Of a DNA stretch of 64,000 nt, positions 54,623 through 62,984 are shown in pieces (position 1 is the stretch's first letter; every line of letters starts with the position of its first letter). The notes beneath the pieces were generated by a model, which was not told the origin of the DNA, made no database searches, and worked only from the letters and a program-made list of their open reading frames with translations. Origin of the DNA: Segnochrobactrum spirostomi (lineage in GTDB: Bacteria > Pseudomonadota > Alphaproteobacteria > Rhizobiales > Segnochrobactraceae); assembly GCF_009600605.1 (NCBI RefSeq), contig NZ_VWNA01000001.1:3582501-3646500 (forward strand). Reading direction: 5' to 3'. The position numbers were made by a program, and so were the translations under genes.

Positions 54623-56096
54623 CGATCGCCTCCTTCAGGATCGTCTCCGCCTCGACCGCGCGCGAGGGATGCTCGGCGACCGCGCGTCCCGCGCGGAACA
54701 CGTGGAGCCGGTCGCTCAGGTCGTGCACTTCGGGTAGGTAGGATGAAATTAGGATGATGCCGGCGCCGCGCTTCAACAGGGCGGCGAACAGCTTGTAGAT
54801 CTCGACCTTGGTGCCGACATCGACGCCGACCGTCGGCTCGTCGAAGATAAAGAGATCGGCGCCGTGGTTGAGCCACTTGCCGATCACGATCTTCTGCTGG
54901 TTGCCGCCCGACAGGGTCGCGGCGGGAGCGCGCTGCGAGGCGGTCAAGATGCGCATGTCGGCGATCTGGCGGGCGGCGGCGCGGCGCTCCGCCCCCGTGT
55001 CGACGAGGCCGAGCGGGCTCAGACGCTCGAAGATCGACAGGTTCAGGTTGAAGCCGACGCCGAGATTGAGGCAGAGGCCCTGGTCGCGCCGGCTTTCCGG
55101 CACCAGGGCGAGACCCTTGTCGATCGCTTCGCCCACCGTGCGCGGGTGGATTGGTTCACCCTTGAAGATCACCTCGCCGGCGCTGCGCCGGGTGCGGCCG
55201 AACAGGCACTGGGCGAATTCCGAGCGCCCGGCGCCGACGAGACCGTAGAGCCCGACCACCTCGCCGGCATGGACCGTGAGCGAGACGTCGTTGAAGCCGG
55301 GGCCGCTCAGGTGCTTGACCTCGAGGAGGGGCGAGCCGAGCTCGATCGGCTCCTTGTAGTGGACCTCCTCGATCGAGCGGGCGACCATGTCGCGGATGAG
55401 GTCCGGCTCGCGGGTCTCCGCGACGATGCGGGTCGAGACGAGGGCGCCGTCGCGCAGCACCGAGACGCGGTCGGCGAGCTCGAAGATCTCCTCCATCCGG
55501 TGGCTGATGTAGACGATCGTCACCCCTTCGCCGTTGAGCCTACGGATCAGGCGGAAGAGCTGGTCGGTCTCCTGGCGCGTCAGGTAGGCGGTCGGCTCGT
55601 CGAAGATGAGGAAGCGGGTGCCGCGCATGGCGGCGCGGGCGGTGGCGACGAGCTGCTGCTGGCCGATCGTGAGGTCCGAGAGCGTGGCGGCGGCCGGCAG
55701 GGAGAAGCCGAGCCCGTCGAGGACGCGCTGCGCCTCGACCACCATCTCGCGGTCCTTGAGCAGCGTGAAGCGCGTGCGCTCGTCGCCGAGGAACATGTTG
55801 GCGGCGACCGAGAGGTGGGGGCAGAGCACCACTTCCTGGTGGACGGCGTTGATGCCGAGGGCGATGGCGTCGTGGGGATCGTCGAGCGGGACGACCTCGC
55901 CCTTCCACAGGATCGTGCCCGACGAGCGCACGTGGGCGCCCGTCAGGATCTTGATCATGGTCGACTTTCCGGCCCCGTTCTCGCCGACGATCGCGTGGAT
56001 CTCCCCCTCCTGGAAGGCGAGATCGATCTGCTTCAGGGCGTAGGTGCCGGTGAAGCGCTTATCGACCTTGCGGAGCTCCAGAATAGGCACGGTCAT
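54615..56096 (-). CDS. Ribose-type sugar ABC transporter ATP-binding protein (two ATPase domains)
   Basis: 493 residues with two ABC domains. The first has Walker A GENGAGKSTMIKIL, signature LTIGQQQLVATARAA and Walker B FLIFDEPTAYLT. The second has Walker A region LYGLVGAGRSEFAQC, signature LSGGNQQKIVIGKWL and Walker B LFIFDEPTVGVD. This is the RbsA/XylG architecture. It lies 121 bp after the binding-protein gene and overlaps the permease. Confidence 0.94.
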   Translation of the reverse strand: MTVPILELRKVDKRFTGTYALKQIDLAFQEGEIHAIVGENGAGKSTMIKILTGAHVRSSGTILWKGEVVPLDDPHDAIALGINAVHQEVVLCPHLSVAANMFLGDERTRFTLLKDREMVVEAQRVLDGLGFSLPAAATLSDLTIGQQQLVATARAAMRGTRFLIFDEPTAYLTRQETDQLFRLIRRLNGEGVTIVYISHRMEEIFELADRVSVLRDGALVSTRIVAETREPDLIRDMVARSIEEVHYKEPIELGSPLLEVKHLSGPGFNDVSLTVHAGEVVGLYGLVGAGRSEFAQCLFGRTRRSAGEVIFKGEPIHPRTVGEAIDKGLALVPESRRDQGLCLNLGVGFNLNLSIFERLSPLGLVDTGAERRAAARQIADMRILTASQRAPAATLSGGNQQKIVIGKWLNHGADLFIFDEPTVGVDVGTKVEIYKLFAALLKRGAGIILISSYLPEVHDLSDRLHVFRAGRAVAEHPSRAVEAETILKEAIGV

Positions 56097-56217
56097 CGTG
56101 CGATCGCCTTACGGATACGGGAACAATGGCGTCGGGCGCGCGGCGGATCGCGAGGGCGACGGCGCCCTCGCGACGGCTCGCTGGAGCGGGCGGCGACCGT
56201 GGCCGCCGCCCAGCCGC

Positions 56218-57237
56218 TCAGTTCAGCTTCGGGTTCAGAAGTTCCTGCGACCGCGGCGTGTCGAGGTTCGCCTGAGTGATCAGGTTGACGCCGGTATCGA
56301 CATCCTTGGGCACGTTCTCGCCCTTCGAGGCGGCAAGCGCGGTCTTCACGCCGTCATAGCCCATCCGGTACGGGTCCTGGACGATGAGGGCCGAGATGAC
56401 GCCCTGCTTGAGCAGGCCGACGAGCTTGTCGTCGCTGTCGAAGCCGATGAGCACCAGCTTCTTCTGGGCGTCGGCGTTCTCGGCGAGCGCCTGGCCGGCA
56501 CCCTGCGCCATCGGCAGGTTCGAGGCGAACACGCCGACGAGGTTCGGGTTCGCCGTGATGAGGTCGGTCATGATGTTGAGGCCGGTGGTGGCCTGACCGT
56601 CGGCGACCTTCTCGCTGACGAGCTTGATGCCCGGATATTTGGCGGCGAGCGTGTCCTTGAAGCCCTTGGCGCGCTGATCGAGCGAGCCGACGCCGGGCAG
56701 GGCGGTGATGAGCGCGACTTCGCCCTCGGCCTTGCCGGTCTTCGCCTTGATGGCGTCGGCGAGCGCATCGGCCGCGACCGAGCCGCCCTTCACGTTGTCG
56801 GTGGTGAGGAAGGAGGTGAAAGCGTCGGTGTCGGCGCCGGAATCGATGCCGATGATCTTCACCGACTTGGCGGCTTCGGTGATCGGGGCGCCGAGGGCGG
56901 AGAATTGGGTCGGCGCGATGACGATCGCGGCCGGGTTGCTCGCCACGGCATTCTCGAGCGCCGAGATCTGGCCGGGAATATCGGCTTCGGACTGGGCACC
57001 GAGCTCAGGTACCTTGACGTTCAGATCCTTGCCGGCCTGACGGGCGCCGGCGAGCACGATCTGCCAATATTGCGAGGTGGTGTCCTTGACGATGACCGGG
57101 ATCGTCTGGGCGGCGGCCCCGCTCGCGGTGCCGAGGCTGGCGACGGCGACGGTGGCGGCGCCGGCGAGCGCCCAAGTCGCGGTGAGCAACGCGGTGCGGC
57201 GGGTCAGCCGCGCGGCGGAACGCGCAATGAGAGACAT
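56218..57237 (-). CDS. Ribose-type sugar ABC transporter substrate-binding protein
   Basis: 339 residues with a long N-terminal leader (MSLIARSAARLTRRTALLTA, containing a twin-Arg-like RR, then cleavage near AAA-QT). The mature region IPVIVKDTTSQYWQIVLAGA, the IGIDSGADTDAF segment and GVFASNLPMAQGAGQALAEN belong to the Peripla_BP_4 class. GGAAGG precedes the ATG at 57237; a longer frame to 57399 passes through the operator. The ligand is unknown; the linked zinc dehydrogenase suggests a polyol or sugar acid. Confidence 0.9.
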   Translation of the reverse strand: MSLIARSAARLTRRTALLTATWALAGAATVAVASLGTASGAAAQTIPVIVKDTTSQYWQIVLAGARQAGKDLNVKVPELGAQSEADIPGQISALENAVASNPAAIVIAPTQFSALGAPITEAAKSVKIIGIDSGADTDAFTSFLTTDNVKGGSVAADALADAIKAKTGKAEGEVALITALPGVGSLDQRAKGFKDTLAAKYPGIKLVSEKVADGQATTGLNIMTDLITANPNLVGVFASNLPMAQGAGQALAENADAQKKLVLIGFDSDDKLVGLLKQGVISALIVQDPYRMGYDGVKTALAASKGENVPKDVDTGVNLITQANLDTPRSQELLNPKLN

Positions 57238-57360
57238 CGGACTTCCTTCCCTGGTGTGCCGGGCTTTGCGCCTCGGCTTCTCTTTTCGATCCGGCCCGTT
57301 CGGCCGGCCGGTGCTATGCCGGGCGCGTTCGTGGCGTCCCGGTCGAAACTCGATGTGATC

Positions 57361-57374
57361 TTTATCGGTAAAAG
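57361..57374. promoter_or_regulatory. GntR operator copy A (sugar transporter promoter)
   Basis: TTTATCGGTAAAAG lies 124 bp upstream of the binding-protein ATG, in ATCTTTATCGGTAAAAGAA. The TTTA and TAAA arms form a short palindrome. A closely similar sequence, ATCTTATCGCTAAAGAA, precedes the divergent dehydrogenase gene (copy B). This shared element is the most likely binding site of the adjacent GntR regulator. Confidence 0.65.
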
Positions 57375-57459
57375 AATTTGTGTCAACCGGGCCGTGCACG
57401 GGAAGGCCCGGTTCGTGCGGGGTTGGTCGCGCGGGCTGCGACCTCCGCGGTCGGCCGCG

Positions 57460-58350
57460 TCAGAGTGCAATCGATTGTAGAAGGGTCTCGCGCGCGGACA
57501 AGAGATGCTTTCGGCAATAGAACTCGACGTCCATCATGCTCCGCCGCTTCAAGGCGGCGATATAGTCGAGATGCTCGTCGACCGCGACGCGATTGCGTCT
57601 TTTCTCGTCCATCTTGTTCCATTGATAATGGTAGTGGAAGATCATCGCGATGACGTCGTAGAAATCAATGATGAAGCGGTTGCGCGAGGCCTCGTGAATC
57701 ATGCGATGGAACTTCTCGTCGAGCTGCGAGAAGCCGCGCCAATCGTCGTCGAAGCGCTCGGCCAGCGCGCGATGCTCGGCCTCGACGGCGTCGAGGGCGG
57801 TCCAGGCCGGGTGATCGGCGGGAAGCTGGGCGAAGGCGGTCGCCGAGCGCAGTTCGAACATCTCGCGCACCTCGGTGAGCTCGAGGGCGAACTCCCGGGT
57901 GAAGCCCTTCAACACCCAATGGCTGTTGCGGCGCTTTTCGATCAGTCCGAAGCGGCTGAACCGAATGAGGAATTCGCGCACGGCCGAGGTCGAGACGCCG
58001 AGATCGCGGGCGAGTTCCAGTTCGTTGATCTGGTCGCCCGGATTGGCCCCGCCGCTCAGGATGCGCCGCATGAAGGACCGCTCGATCATCGCCGAGAGCG
58101 AGTTCGTCTCTTCCGCGGCGAAATAATCCTCGCGCGCCGGGCGCCGCAGCACGGTCTTCGCGCGCCGTTCCCATTGCACGATGCCGGCGTCCGACAGCGA
58201 GGTGAGCACCGAGCGCACCGTCGTGCGGCTGATCTTGAGCTTGTCGCCGAGGTCGGTCTCCGACGGCAGGACGCTGCCCACCGGATGATCGGCAACGAGA
58301 TCGAGGCAGGCGTTGAAGGCCTCCTTGAACAGGGTGTTCGGCTTCGTCAT
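57460..58350 (-). CDS. GntR-family regulator with two winged-helix domains and an FCD domain
   Basis: 296 residues. A first GntR-type helix-turn-helix occupies about 8-70 (SVLPSETDLGDKLKISRTTV, RSVLTSLSDAGIVQW). A second winged helix occupies about 85-155 (RILSGGANPGDQINELELAR, DLGVSTSAVREFLIRFSRFG). The helical FCD effector domain follows (LDEKFHRMIHEASRNRFIID). Single-HTH FadR/FCD proteins are usual; the tandem is uncommon. The ATG at 58350 has AAGG at 7. It sits between a sugar ABC operon (same strand) and a divergent dehydrogenase, both preceded by the same element, so it probably controls both. Confidence 0.9.
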   Translation of the reverse strand: MTKPNTLFKEAFNACLDLVADHPVGSVLPSETDLGDKLKISRTTVRSVLTSLSDAGIVQWERRAKTVLRRPAREDYFAAEETNSLSAMIERSFMRRILSGGANPGDQINELELARDLGVSTSAVREFLIRFSRFGLIEKRRNSHWVLKGFTREFALELTEVREMFELRSATAFAQLPADHPAWTALDAVEAEHRALAERFDDDWRGFSQLDEKFHRMIHEASRNRFIIDFYDVIAMIFHYHYQWNKMDEKRRNRVAVDEHLDYIAALKRRSMMDVEFYCRKHLLSARETLLQSIAL

Positions 58351-58534
58351 CAAGACGCCTTGTCGTTCGTCTCAGAGGGGCGTGCCGGCGAAATATCCGG
58401 CGCCACGCGGCGGGCGCATGCTTTCCGAGAACCGCGGCCTTGTCCATAAGGGCGGCCGGATCGCGGTGCCGTGGCGCGCCCCGCCGTCGCCGACGACCCG
58501 AGCCGGATTGACAGATCGGGCCCTGCATCTGCAT

Positions 58535-58547
58535 CTTATCGCTAAAG
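58535..58547. promoter_or_regulatory. GntR operator copy B (dehydrogenase promoter)
   Basis: CTTATCGCTAAAG lies 25 bp upstream of the dehydrogenase ATG and matches copy A (57361-57374) apart from a two-base indel and one substitution. The CTTA/TAAAG arms keep the palindrome. Its closeness to the start codon favours repression. Confidence 0.65.
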
Positions 58548-58572
58548 AACCATAATTCGAAGGACATTCTCC

Positions 58573-59583
58573 ATGCGAGCCGTCTCCTGCACCGCGCCCG
58601 GCGATCTCGTCGTCGTCGAGCGAGAGGCGCCGCGTCCGGCGGCGGACGAGGTGCTGGTGCGCATCCGCCGTGTCGGCATCTGCGGCACCGACATGCACAT
58701 CTTCCAGGGCAAGCATCCCTTCCTCGAATATCCCCGGGTGATGGGCCACGAATTGTCGGGTGAGGTCGTCTCCGCCCCAGCCGGCAGCCCGCTCTCCGAG
58801 GGCGAGCGGGTCTACATCAATCCCTACATCGCCTGCGGCACCTGCCACGCCTGCCGCAAGGGCCGGCCGAATTGCTGCATGCGCATCGGCGTCCTCGGCG
58901 TCCACCGCGACGGCGGCCTCGCCGAATTCCTGGCGCTGCCTGCCCGCAACGTCTTCTCCGCCGAGGCGATCGGCCTCGACGAGGCGGCGATGGTGGAGTT
59001 CCTGGCGATCGGCGCCCACGGCGTGCGCCGGGCGGAGATCCAGCCGGGTGACCGCGTGCTCGTCGTCGGCGCCGGCCCGATCGGCCTCGGTGCCATGCTG
59101 TTCGCCCGCCTCGCCGGTGGCGAGGTGACGACGCTCGATCTGCGCGCCGACCGGCTCGCCTTCGCCCGCTCGGCGCTCGGCATCCCTCACACGGTGCCGG
59201 CCGGCGAGGGCGCGGCCTCCGCGCTGGCCGACCTGACCGGCGGCGATTTCTTCGACGTCGTCATCGATGCGACCGGCAACACGGCCTCGATCGAGGCGAG
59301 CTTCGCCTACGTCGCCCATTGCGGCACCTACGTGCTGCTCAGCGTCGTCAAGGACGTGATCCGCTTCGCCGACCCGGAATTCCACAAGCGCGAGATGAAG
59401 CTGGTGGCGAGCCGCAACGCCCTCGCAGTCGATTTCGAGACGGTGCTCGCGGCGATGGCCCGGGGCGACGTCCCGACCGGCCTCCTCGCCACCCACCGCG
59501 CGCCGCTCGCCGATCTACCCGCCCGCATGCCGGACTGGATCCGGCCGGAGACGGGGGTCATCAAGGCGCTGGTGGAGGTCTGA
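58573..59583 (+). CDS. Zinc-dependent MDR-family alcohol/polyol dehydrogenase
   Basis: 336 residues. The catalytic zinc motif is GICGTDMH with C37, plus GHE (H59, E60). Structural-zinc cysteines are C88, C91, C94 and C102 (CGTCHACRKGRPNCC). The NAD-binding motif is VVGAGPIGLGAMLFA and VTTLDLRADRLAFA carries the Asp that favours NAD. Relatives include L-idonate and galactitol dehydrogenases. It is divergent from the GntR gene and shares its operator, so it probably oxidises the sugar or polyol imported by the linked ABC system. Confidence 0.9.
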   Translation: MRAVSCTAPGDLVVVEREAPRPAADEVLVRIRRVGICGTDMHIFQGKHPFLEYPRVMGHELSGEVVSAPAGSPLSEGERVYINPYIACGTCHACRKGRPNCCMRIGVLGVHRDGGLAEFLALPARNVFSAEAIGLDEAAMVEFLAIGAHGVRRAEIQPGDRVLVVGAGPIGLGAMLFARLAGGEVTTLDLRADRLAFARSALGIPHTVPAGEGAASALADLTGGDFFDVVIDATGNTASIEASFAYVAHCGTYVLLSVVKDVIRFADPEFHKREMKLVASRNALAVDFETVLAAMARGDVPTGLLATHRAPLADLPARMPDWIRPETGVIKALVEV

Positions 59584-59632
59584 GGAGAGCGCGGCGTTCG
59601 TTCCGCGCGGCGCCCGCGGCCCCCGCGGCGCC

Positions 59633-59775
59633 GACCCCACCCCGGCGCTGCGCGCCGACCCTCCCCCTGGCAGGGGAGGGTAGGGCGGAAGGGTCTTTGA
59701 TCCCACATATTGACACGGCGCTGACCCTCCCCTGCCAGGGGGAGGGTCGACGGCCGGAGGCCGGCGGGGTGGGGT
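59633..59775. repeat. BIME-like palindromic repeat cluster 2
   Basis: The 24-mer of cluster 1 appears here twice, at 59658-59681 (as ACCCTCCCCCTGGCAG...) and 59724-59747 (inverted). GACCCCACCCCGGCGC (from 59633) and GGGGTGGGGT (to 59775) are the same flanking units as in cluster 1, in the opposite arrangement. It fills the convergent gap between the dehydrogenase and the ABC1 kinase. The two clusters, 8 kb apart, share unit order rules typical of BIME mosaics. Confidence 0.85.
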
Positions 59776-59872
59776 TGGGCTATAGAAGAAGCCGGTCAGG
59801 GTGGGGCCCGGCGCCGTAAGGCGCTGTTGTCACGTGTGAGGCCCTGCCTCATTCATCCCACGATAGGGCGCC

Positions 59873-61243
59873 TCACGCCGCCGGCAGCGCCGCCAGCCCG
59901 ACGCCCTGGAGTGCTGCGTTCTGGCGCGCCGCGAGCTTCGCTTCGCTGTAGTCCTCGATCGCCCGTTCGAACAGCCGGTGGAAGTTGAGCTCCGCGCCGA
60001 GATGCAGAAAGACGCCGCCGAGGCCGAGGGCGGCGCGGTCCATGAACACGAACTCGCGCGGCACCGTCACTGGGCCGATGCGCTTCAGCGCCTGGGCGAC
60101 GGCGAAGGCTTCCTTGCGGCCGTACTCGGCCGCGCTGACGCCGTCCGCGATCGGCCGCACGCGATCCTCGAGCAGCGGCCCGTAGATGAAGCCGGCCCAG
60201 ATGTTGAGCGTCTCGATCAATTCCTTGCTGAGATTGCGGAAGCCCCAGATTCCGTAGGCCGCGACGACGCGCTCCCGGTCGCCCGTCTTGAGACCCTGGT
60301 AGAGCTCGATGACGCCGGAGACGAAGCGCGCCGGGAAGATGCGGATGCAGCCATAATCGAGAAGGTTCACGCCGGCCGGGCGGCCGTCCTCGGTGTAGAT
60401 CGTGTAGTTGCCGAGGTGCGGATCGCCGTGGATGACGCCGAACCGGGCGAACGGGTGCCACCAGGCGCGGAACATGGTTTCGGCGATGCGGTTGCGGTCC
60501 TCGAGCGGGTGCTCCTTGAACGACAAGAGCCGCTCACCCTCGAGCCAACCCATGGTGAGGAGACGCTTGGTCGACAGCGCCGGGTCGATGACCGGCACGC
60601 GCAGGCCCGGCTCCTCACCGAGGATGATGCCGTAGAGCGCGGCGTTGCGTGCCTCGCGGCGATAATCGAGCTCTTCCCTGAGCCGGGCGCCGACCTCCTC
60701 GGCGATCTCCCGCGTTTCGATTGCGGGCCGCATGCGGCGGTGGATGGAGAGCAGCACGCCGAACTGCTTGAGGTCGGCTTCGACCGCCGATTCCATGTCG
60801 GGATATTGCAGCTTCACCGCGAGCGGCCGGCCGTCGAGCGAGACGGCGCGGTGCACCTGGCCGAGCGAGGCCGCCGCCGCCGGCTCGCGCTCGAAGCTCT
60901 TGAAGCGCTTTTCCCAATCGGGGCCGAGCTCGGCCATCATGCGCCGCTTCACGAAGGCCCAGCCCATCGGCGGGGCGTTCGATTGGAGGCTCGCGAGCGC
61001 CTCGGCATATTCCGGCGGCACGGCTTCGGGGATCGTCGAGAGGAGCTGCGCCACCTTCATCAGGGGCCCCTTCAGCCCGCCGAGCGCGGCGGCGATCTCG
61101 CCCGCGGTCTTCTCCGCGTCGAGTTCGCGGCCCATCAGACGGGCGCCGAGCACCTTGGTCGCGACGCCGGAAATGTCCGTGCCGACCTTGGCATAGCGCG
61201 CGGCGCGGGCCGAGAAGCGGTTGCGTTCCTTGTCGTCGGCCAT
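59873..61243 (-). CDS. ABC1/UbiB-family atypical kinase
   Basis: 456 residues. LMKVAQLLSTIPEAVPPEYA corresponds to the KxGQ region (here KVAQ). AAASLGQVHRA is the Ala-rich loop replacing a P-loop, LAVKLQYP holds the ATP-contacting Lys, and HGDPHLGNY with LLDYG are the catalytic and metal motifs. The family acts with ubiquinone biosynthesis or membrane lipid export in bacteria and organelles. A role of this paralogue cannot be assigned. It is a single gene, convergent with the dehydrogenase. Confidence 0.9.
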   Translation of the reverse strand: MADDKERNRFSARAARYAKVGTDISGVATKVLGARLMGRELDAEKTAGEIAAALGGLKGPLMKVAQLLSTIPEAVPPEYAEALASLQSNAPPMGWAFVKRRMMAELGPDWEKRFKSFEREPAAAASLGQVHRAVSLDGRPLAVKLQYPDMESAVEADLKQFGVLLSIHRRMRPAIETREIAEEVGARLREELDYRREARNAALYGIILGEEPGLRVPVIDPALSTKRLLTMGWLEGERLLSFKEHPLEDRNRIAETMFRAWWHPFARFGVIHGDPHLGNYTIYTEDGRPAGVNLLDYGCIRIFPARFVSGVIELYQGLKTGDRERVVAAYGIWGFRNLSKELIETLNIWAGFIYGPLLEDRVRPIADGVSAAEYGRKEAFAVAQALKRIGPVTVPREFVFMDRAALGLGGVFLHLGAELNFHRLFERAIEDYSEAKLAARQNAALQGVGLAALPAA

Positions 61244-61265
61244 GCAGTCACGCCCTCAACGCTCG

Positions 61266-61286
61266 CTCCCGGAGACGGTCCGGGAG
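61266..61286 (-). terminator. Possible hairpin between EamA and ABC1 genes
   Basis: CTCCCGGA (61266-61273) and TCCGGGAG (61279-61286) are perfect 8-bp arms around a 5-nt loop, in the 152-bp gap upstream of the ABC1 kinase start. It lies 110 bp after the EamA exporter stop on the same strand. No U-tract follows, so its function is uncertain. Confidence 0.4.
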
Positions 61287-61395
61287 GATGGTTTCGTCCG
61301 CCCTCAAAGTGGCGGCCGCGCGGCGAATGGCAAGGGCGGGGGTGCGGTCAGGGCGTCGCATCTTCGGGCTACGCCGGCGGATCGGCTGGTCCGGA

Positions 61396-62322
61396 TCAGC
61401 CGCGCCGGCGAGCGATCGCGACCACGGCTCCGATCACCACGGCGCAGCCGAGCCACTGCACCGGCGCCATGCGTTCGCCGAGCAGAACGAGCGCGCCGGT
61501 GACGCCGAACACGGGGGTCAGCGCGAGCGGCAGCGAGGCGACGTTGGCGGGTACGCTCCGGAGGCCGGTCAGGTAGAGCCAGAACGGCAGGGAATATTGC
61601 GCGAGCCCGCTCGCGACCGCGGCTGCGACGACGAGCGGCGGCACGGAGGACGGCAGCGTCTCGAGCCCGGACACAACCGCGAGCGGCAGCAGGACCACGA
61701 TGAGGGCGAGCCCCACGCTCTGTTGAAGGGCCGCGAGCGGCAGCGGGTCGATCGCGGCGACGATCCGGCTTGACGCGGTGACGTAGACCGCGGCGAGGAG
61801 GGTTCCGAGCGCGAGAAGGCCGTCGCCGACGAACGAGGCGACACCATCCCCGCCGTCGCCGCCGGTCACCAGGATGACGCCGCCGATCGCGAGCGCCGTC
61901 GCCAGGAGAACTGTCCGGCTGGCGCGCTCGCCGAACGCCGCCCAGACGATCACCACGATCATCGCCGGCTCGACCGCGCTGATGATGGCGGCATGGGTTG
62001 CGCTCGTCAGCGCCAAGCCCGGCACGGCAACGGCATAAGCGAGGCCGGGTTCGAGGAGCCCGGTCGCCGCGGCCCGCCAGCCCGCCCGGCGCGGCGGCAG
62101 CCGGCGACGTGCGACGAGCGTGGCCGTCCACAAGGCTGCGATGCTGCCAAAGAGCTGGAGCGCGAGCAGGGTGAGCGGCGGGAGGGTATCGAGCAGCCCC
62201 TTGGTGATCGGGATCGAGAGCCCCCAGGCAGCCGCCGCGCCGATCAGGCAGAGCATTGCCCGGCCGGCGCCGAGGGGACGCGGCAGCGGATCGGTGAGGG
62301 CGTCGTCGCGGGGAACGGTCAT
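61396..62322 (-). CDS. EamA/DMT-family exporter
   Basis: 308 residues with ten membrane helices in two EamA repeats: AMLCLIGAAAAWGLSIPITK opens the first, GLLALGTLLAAVYVTASSRI the second. ISAVEPAMIVVIVWAAFGER and LALTPVFGVTGALVLLGERM are the paired hallmark segments at the end of each repeat. The ATG at 62322 overlaps the marR stop (ATGA), so the regulator and exporter are co-translated. It exports an unidentified small metabolite, and MarR pairing suggests efflux of a compound sensed by the regulator. Confidence 0.9.
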   Translation of the reverse strand: MTVPRDDALTDPLPRPLGAGRAMLCLIGAAAAWGLSIPITKGLLDTLPPLTLLALQLFGSIAALWTATLVARRRLPPRRAGWRAAATGLLEPGLAYAVAVPGLALTSATHAAIISAVEPAMIVVIVWAAFGERASRTVLLATALAIGGVILVTGGDGGDGVASFVGDGLLALGTLLAAVYVTASSRIVAAIDPLPLAALQQSVGLALIVVLLPLAVVSGLETLPSSVPPLVVAAAVASGLAQYSLPFWLYLTGLRSVPANVASLPLALTPVFGVTGALVLLGERMAPVQWLGCAVVIGAVVAIARRRG

Positions 62323-62864
62323 GGCGTGCGGTGCTCGCAGGCGAGAGCGGTCTGTTCGACCGGGCACTTCTCCGCGGAGCAGACATCCTCGTTGCAGAGG
62401 CGGCAGATGTGGTCGGCCTGTTCCCGGCTTTCGGTGAGGTTTTCGAGCATGGTCGCGAGCAAGCGCTCGAGATGGCCGACATCGTCCCCCGAAAGGCGCC
62501 GCAGCGCCGCGCCGAGGGCCGCTTCGCGTGCGGCGAGCAGACGGCCGCGCAGCGCCTCGCCCGCCGGTGTCAGGGCAAGCAGAACCTGTCGCCGGTCGTC
62601 CCCGGCGCGCCGCGCGACGAGCCCATCCGCCGTGAGTTGTTCGACGAGGCGCACCGCGACGGAATGGGTGAGGCCGAGGATCTTGGCGAGCCGGCCGATC
62701 GAGGTGCCGGGGTAGGGGCCGAGGGTGACGATCGCGGCGCAGGCGCTCGGCCCCAGTCCCTCGGACGGGCCGTCCCGGCCGATACCGCGCATCGCCGCCG
62801 CCTGCGCGTCGCCGAGCGACAAGGCGAGGGCCCCGAGGAGATTGAGGAGACGTGCTTGGGTCAT
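62319..62864 (-). CDS. MarR-family regulator with C-terminal cysteine cluster
   Basis: 181 residues. A winged helix-turn-helix spans about 50-110 (TSIGRLAKILGLTHSVAVRL, VEQLTADGLVARRAGDDRRQ). The C-terminus carries C154, C157, C162, C167 and C176 within ICRLCNEDVCSAEKCPVE, a possible metal or redox sensing cluster. The start codon lies right at the expected +1 of a strong promoter (62871-62899), so the mRNA may be leaderless. It overlaps the EamA gene and probably controls it. Confidence 0.9.
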   Translation of the reverse strand: MTQARLLNLLGALALSLGDAQAAAMRGIGRDGPSEGLGPSACAAIVTLGPYPGTSIGRLAKILGLTHSVAVRLVEQLTADGLVARRAGDDRRQVLLALTPAGEALRGRLLAAREAALGAALRRLSGDDVGHLERLLATMLENLTESREQADHICRLCNEDVCSAEKCPVEQTALACEHRTP

Positions 62865-62870
62865 GCCTGG

Positions 62871-62899
62871 ATTATATGTGTGCCGAATGAATATATCAA
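62871..62899 (-). promoter_or_regulatory. Sigma70-type promoter of marR-eamA, predicted leaderless
   Basis: On the minus strand TTGATA (62899-62894) and TATAAT (62876-62871) are spaced 17 bp. The start codon begins 6 bases after TATAAT, where transcription usually initiates, and no Shine-Dalgarno is possible in between. TATAT/ATATA arms around the region could be a MarR site. Confidence 0.7.
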
Positions 62900-62984
62900 A
62901 GCAAGAATCCGTCGGGCGGGCGTTGGCGAGAGGGTGGTCGTGTAGAGGGGGCGACGGCCGGCTGGCCCCTCCGCTCGCCGCGCC

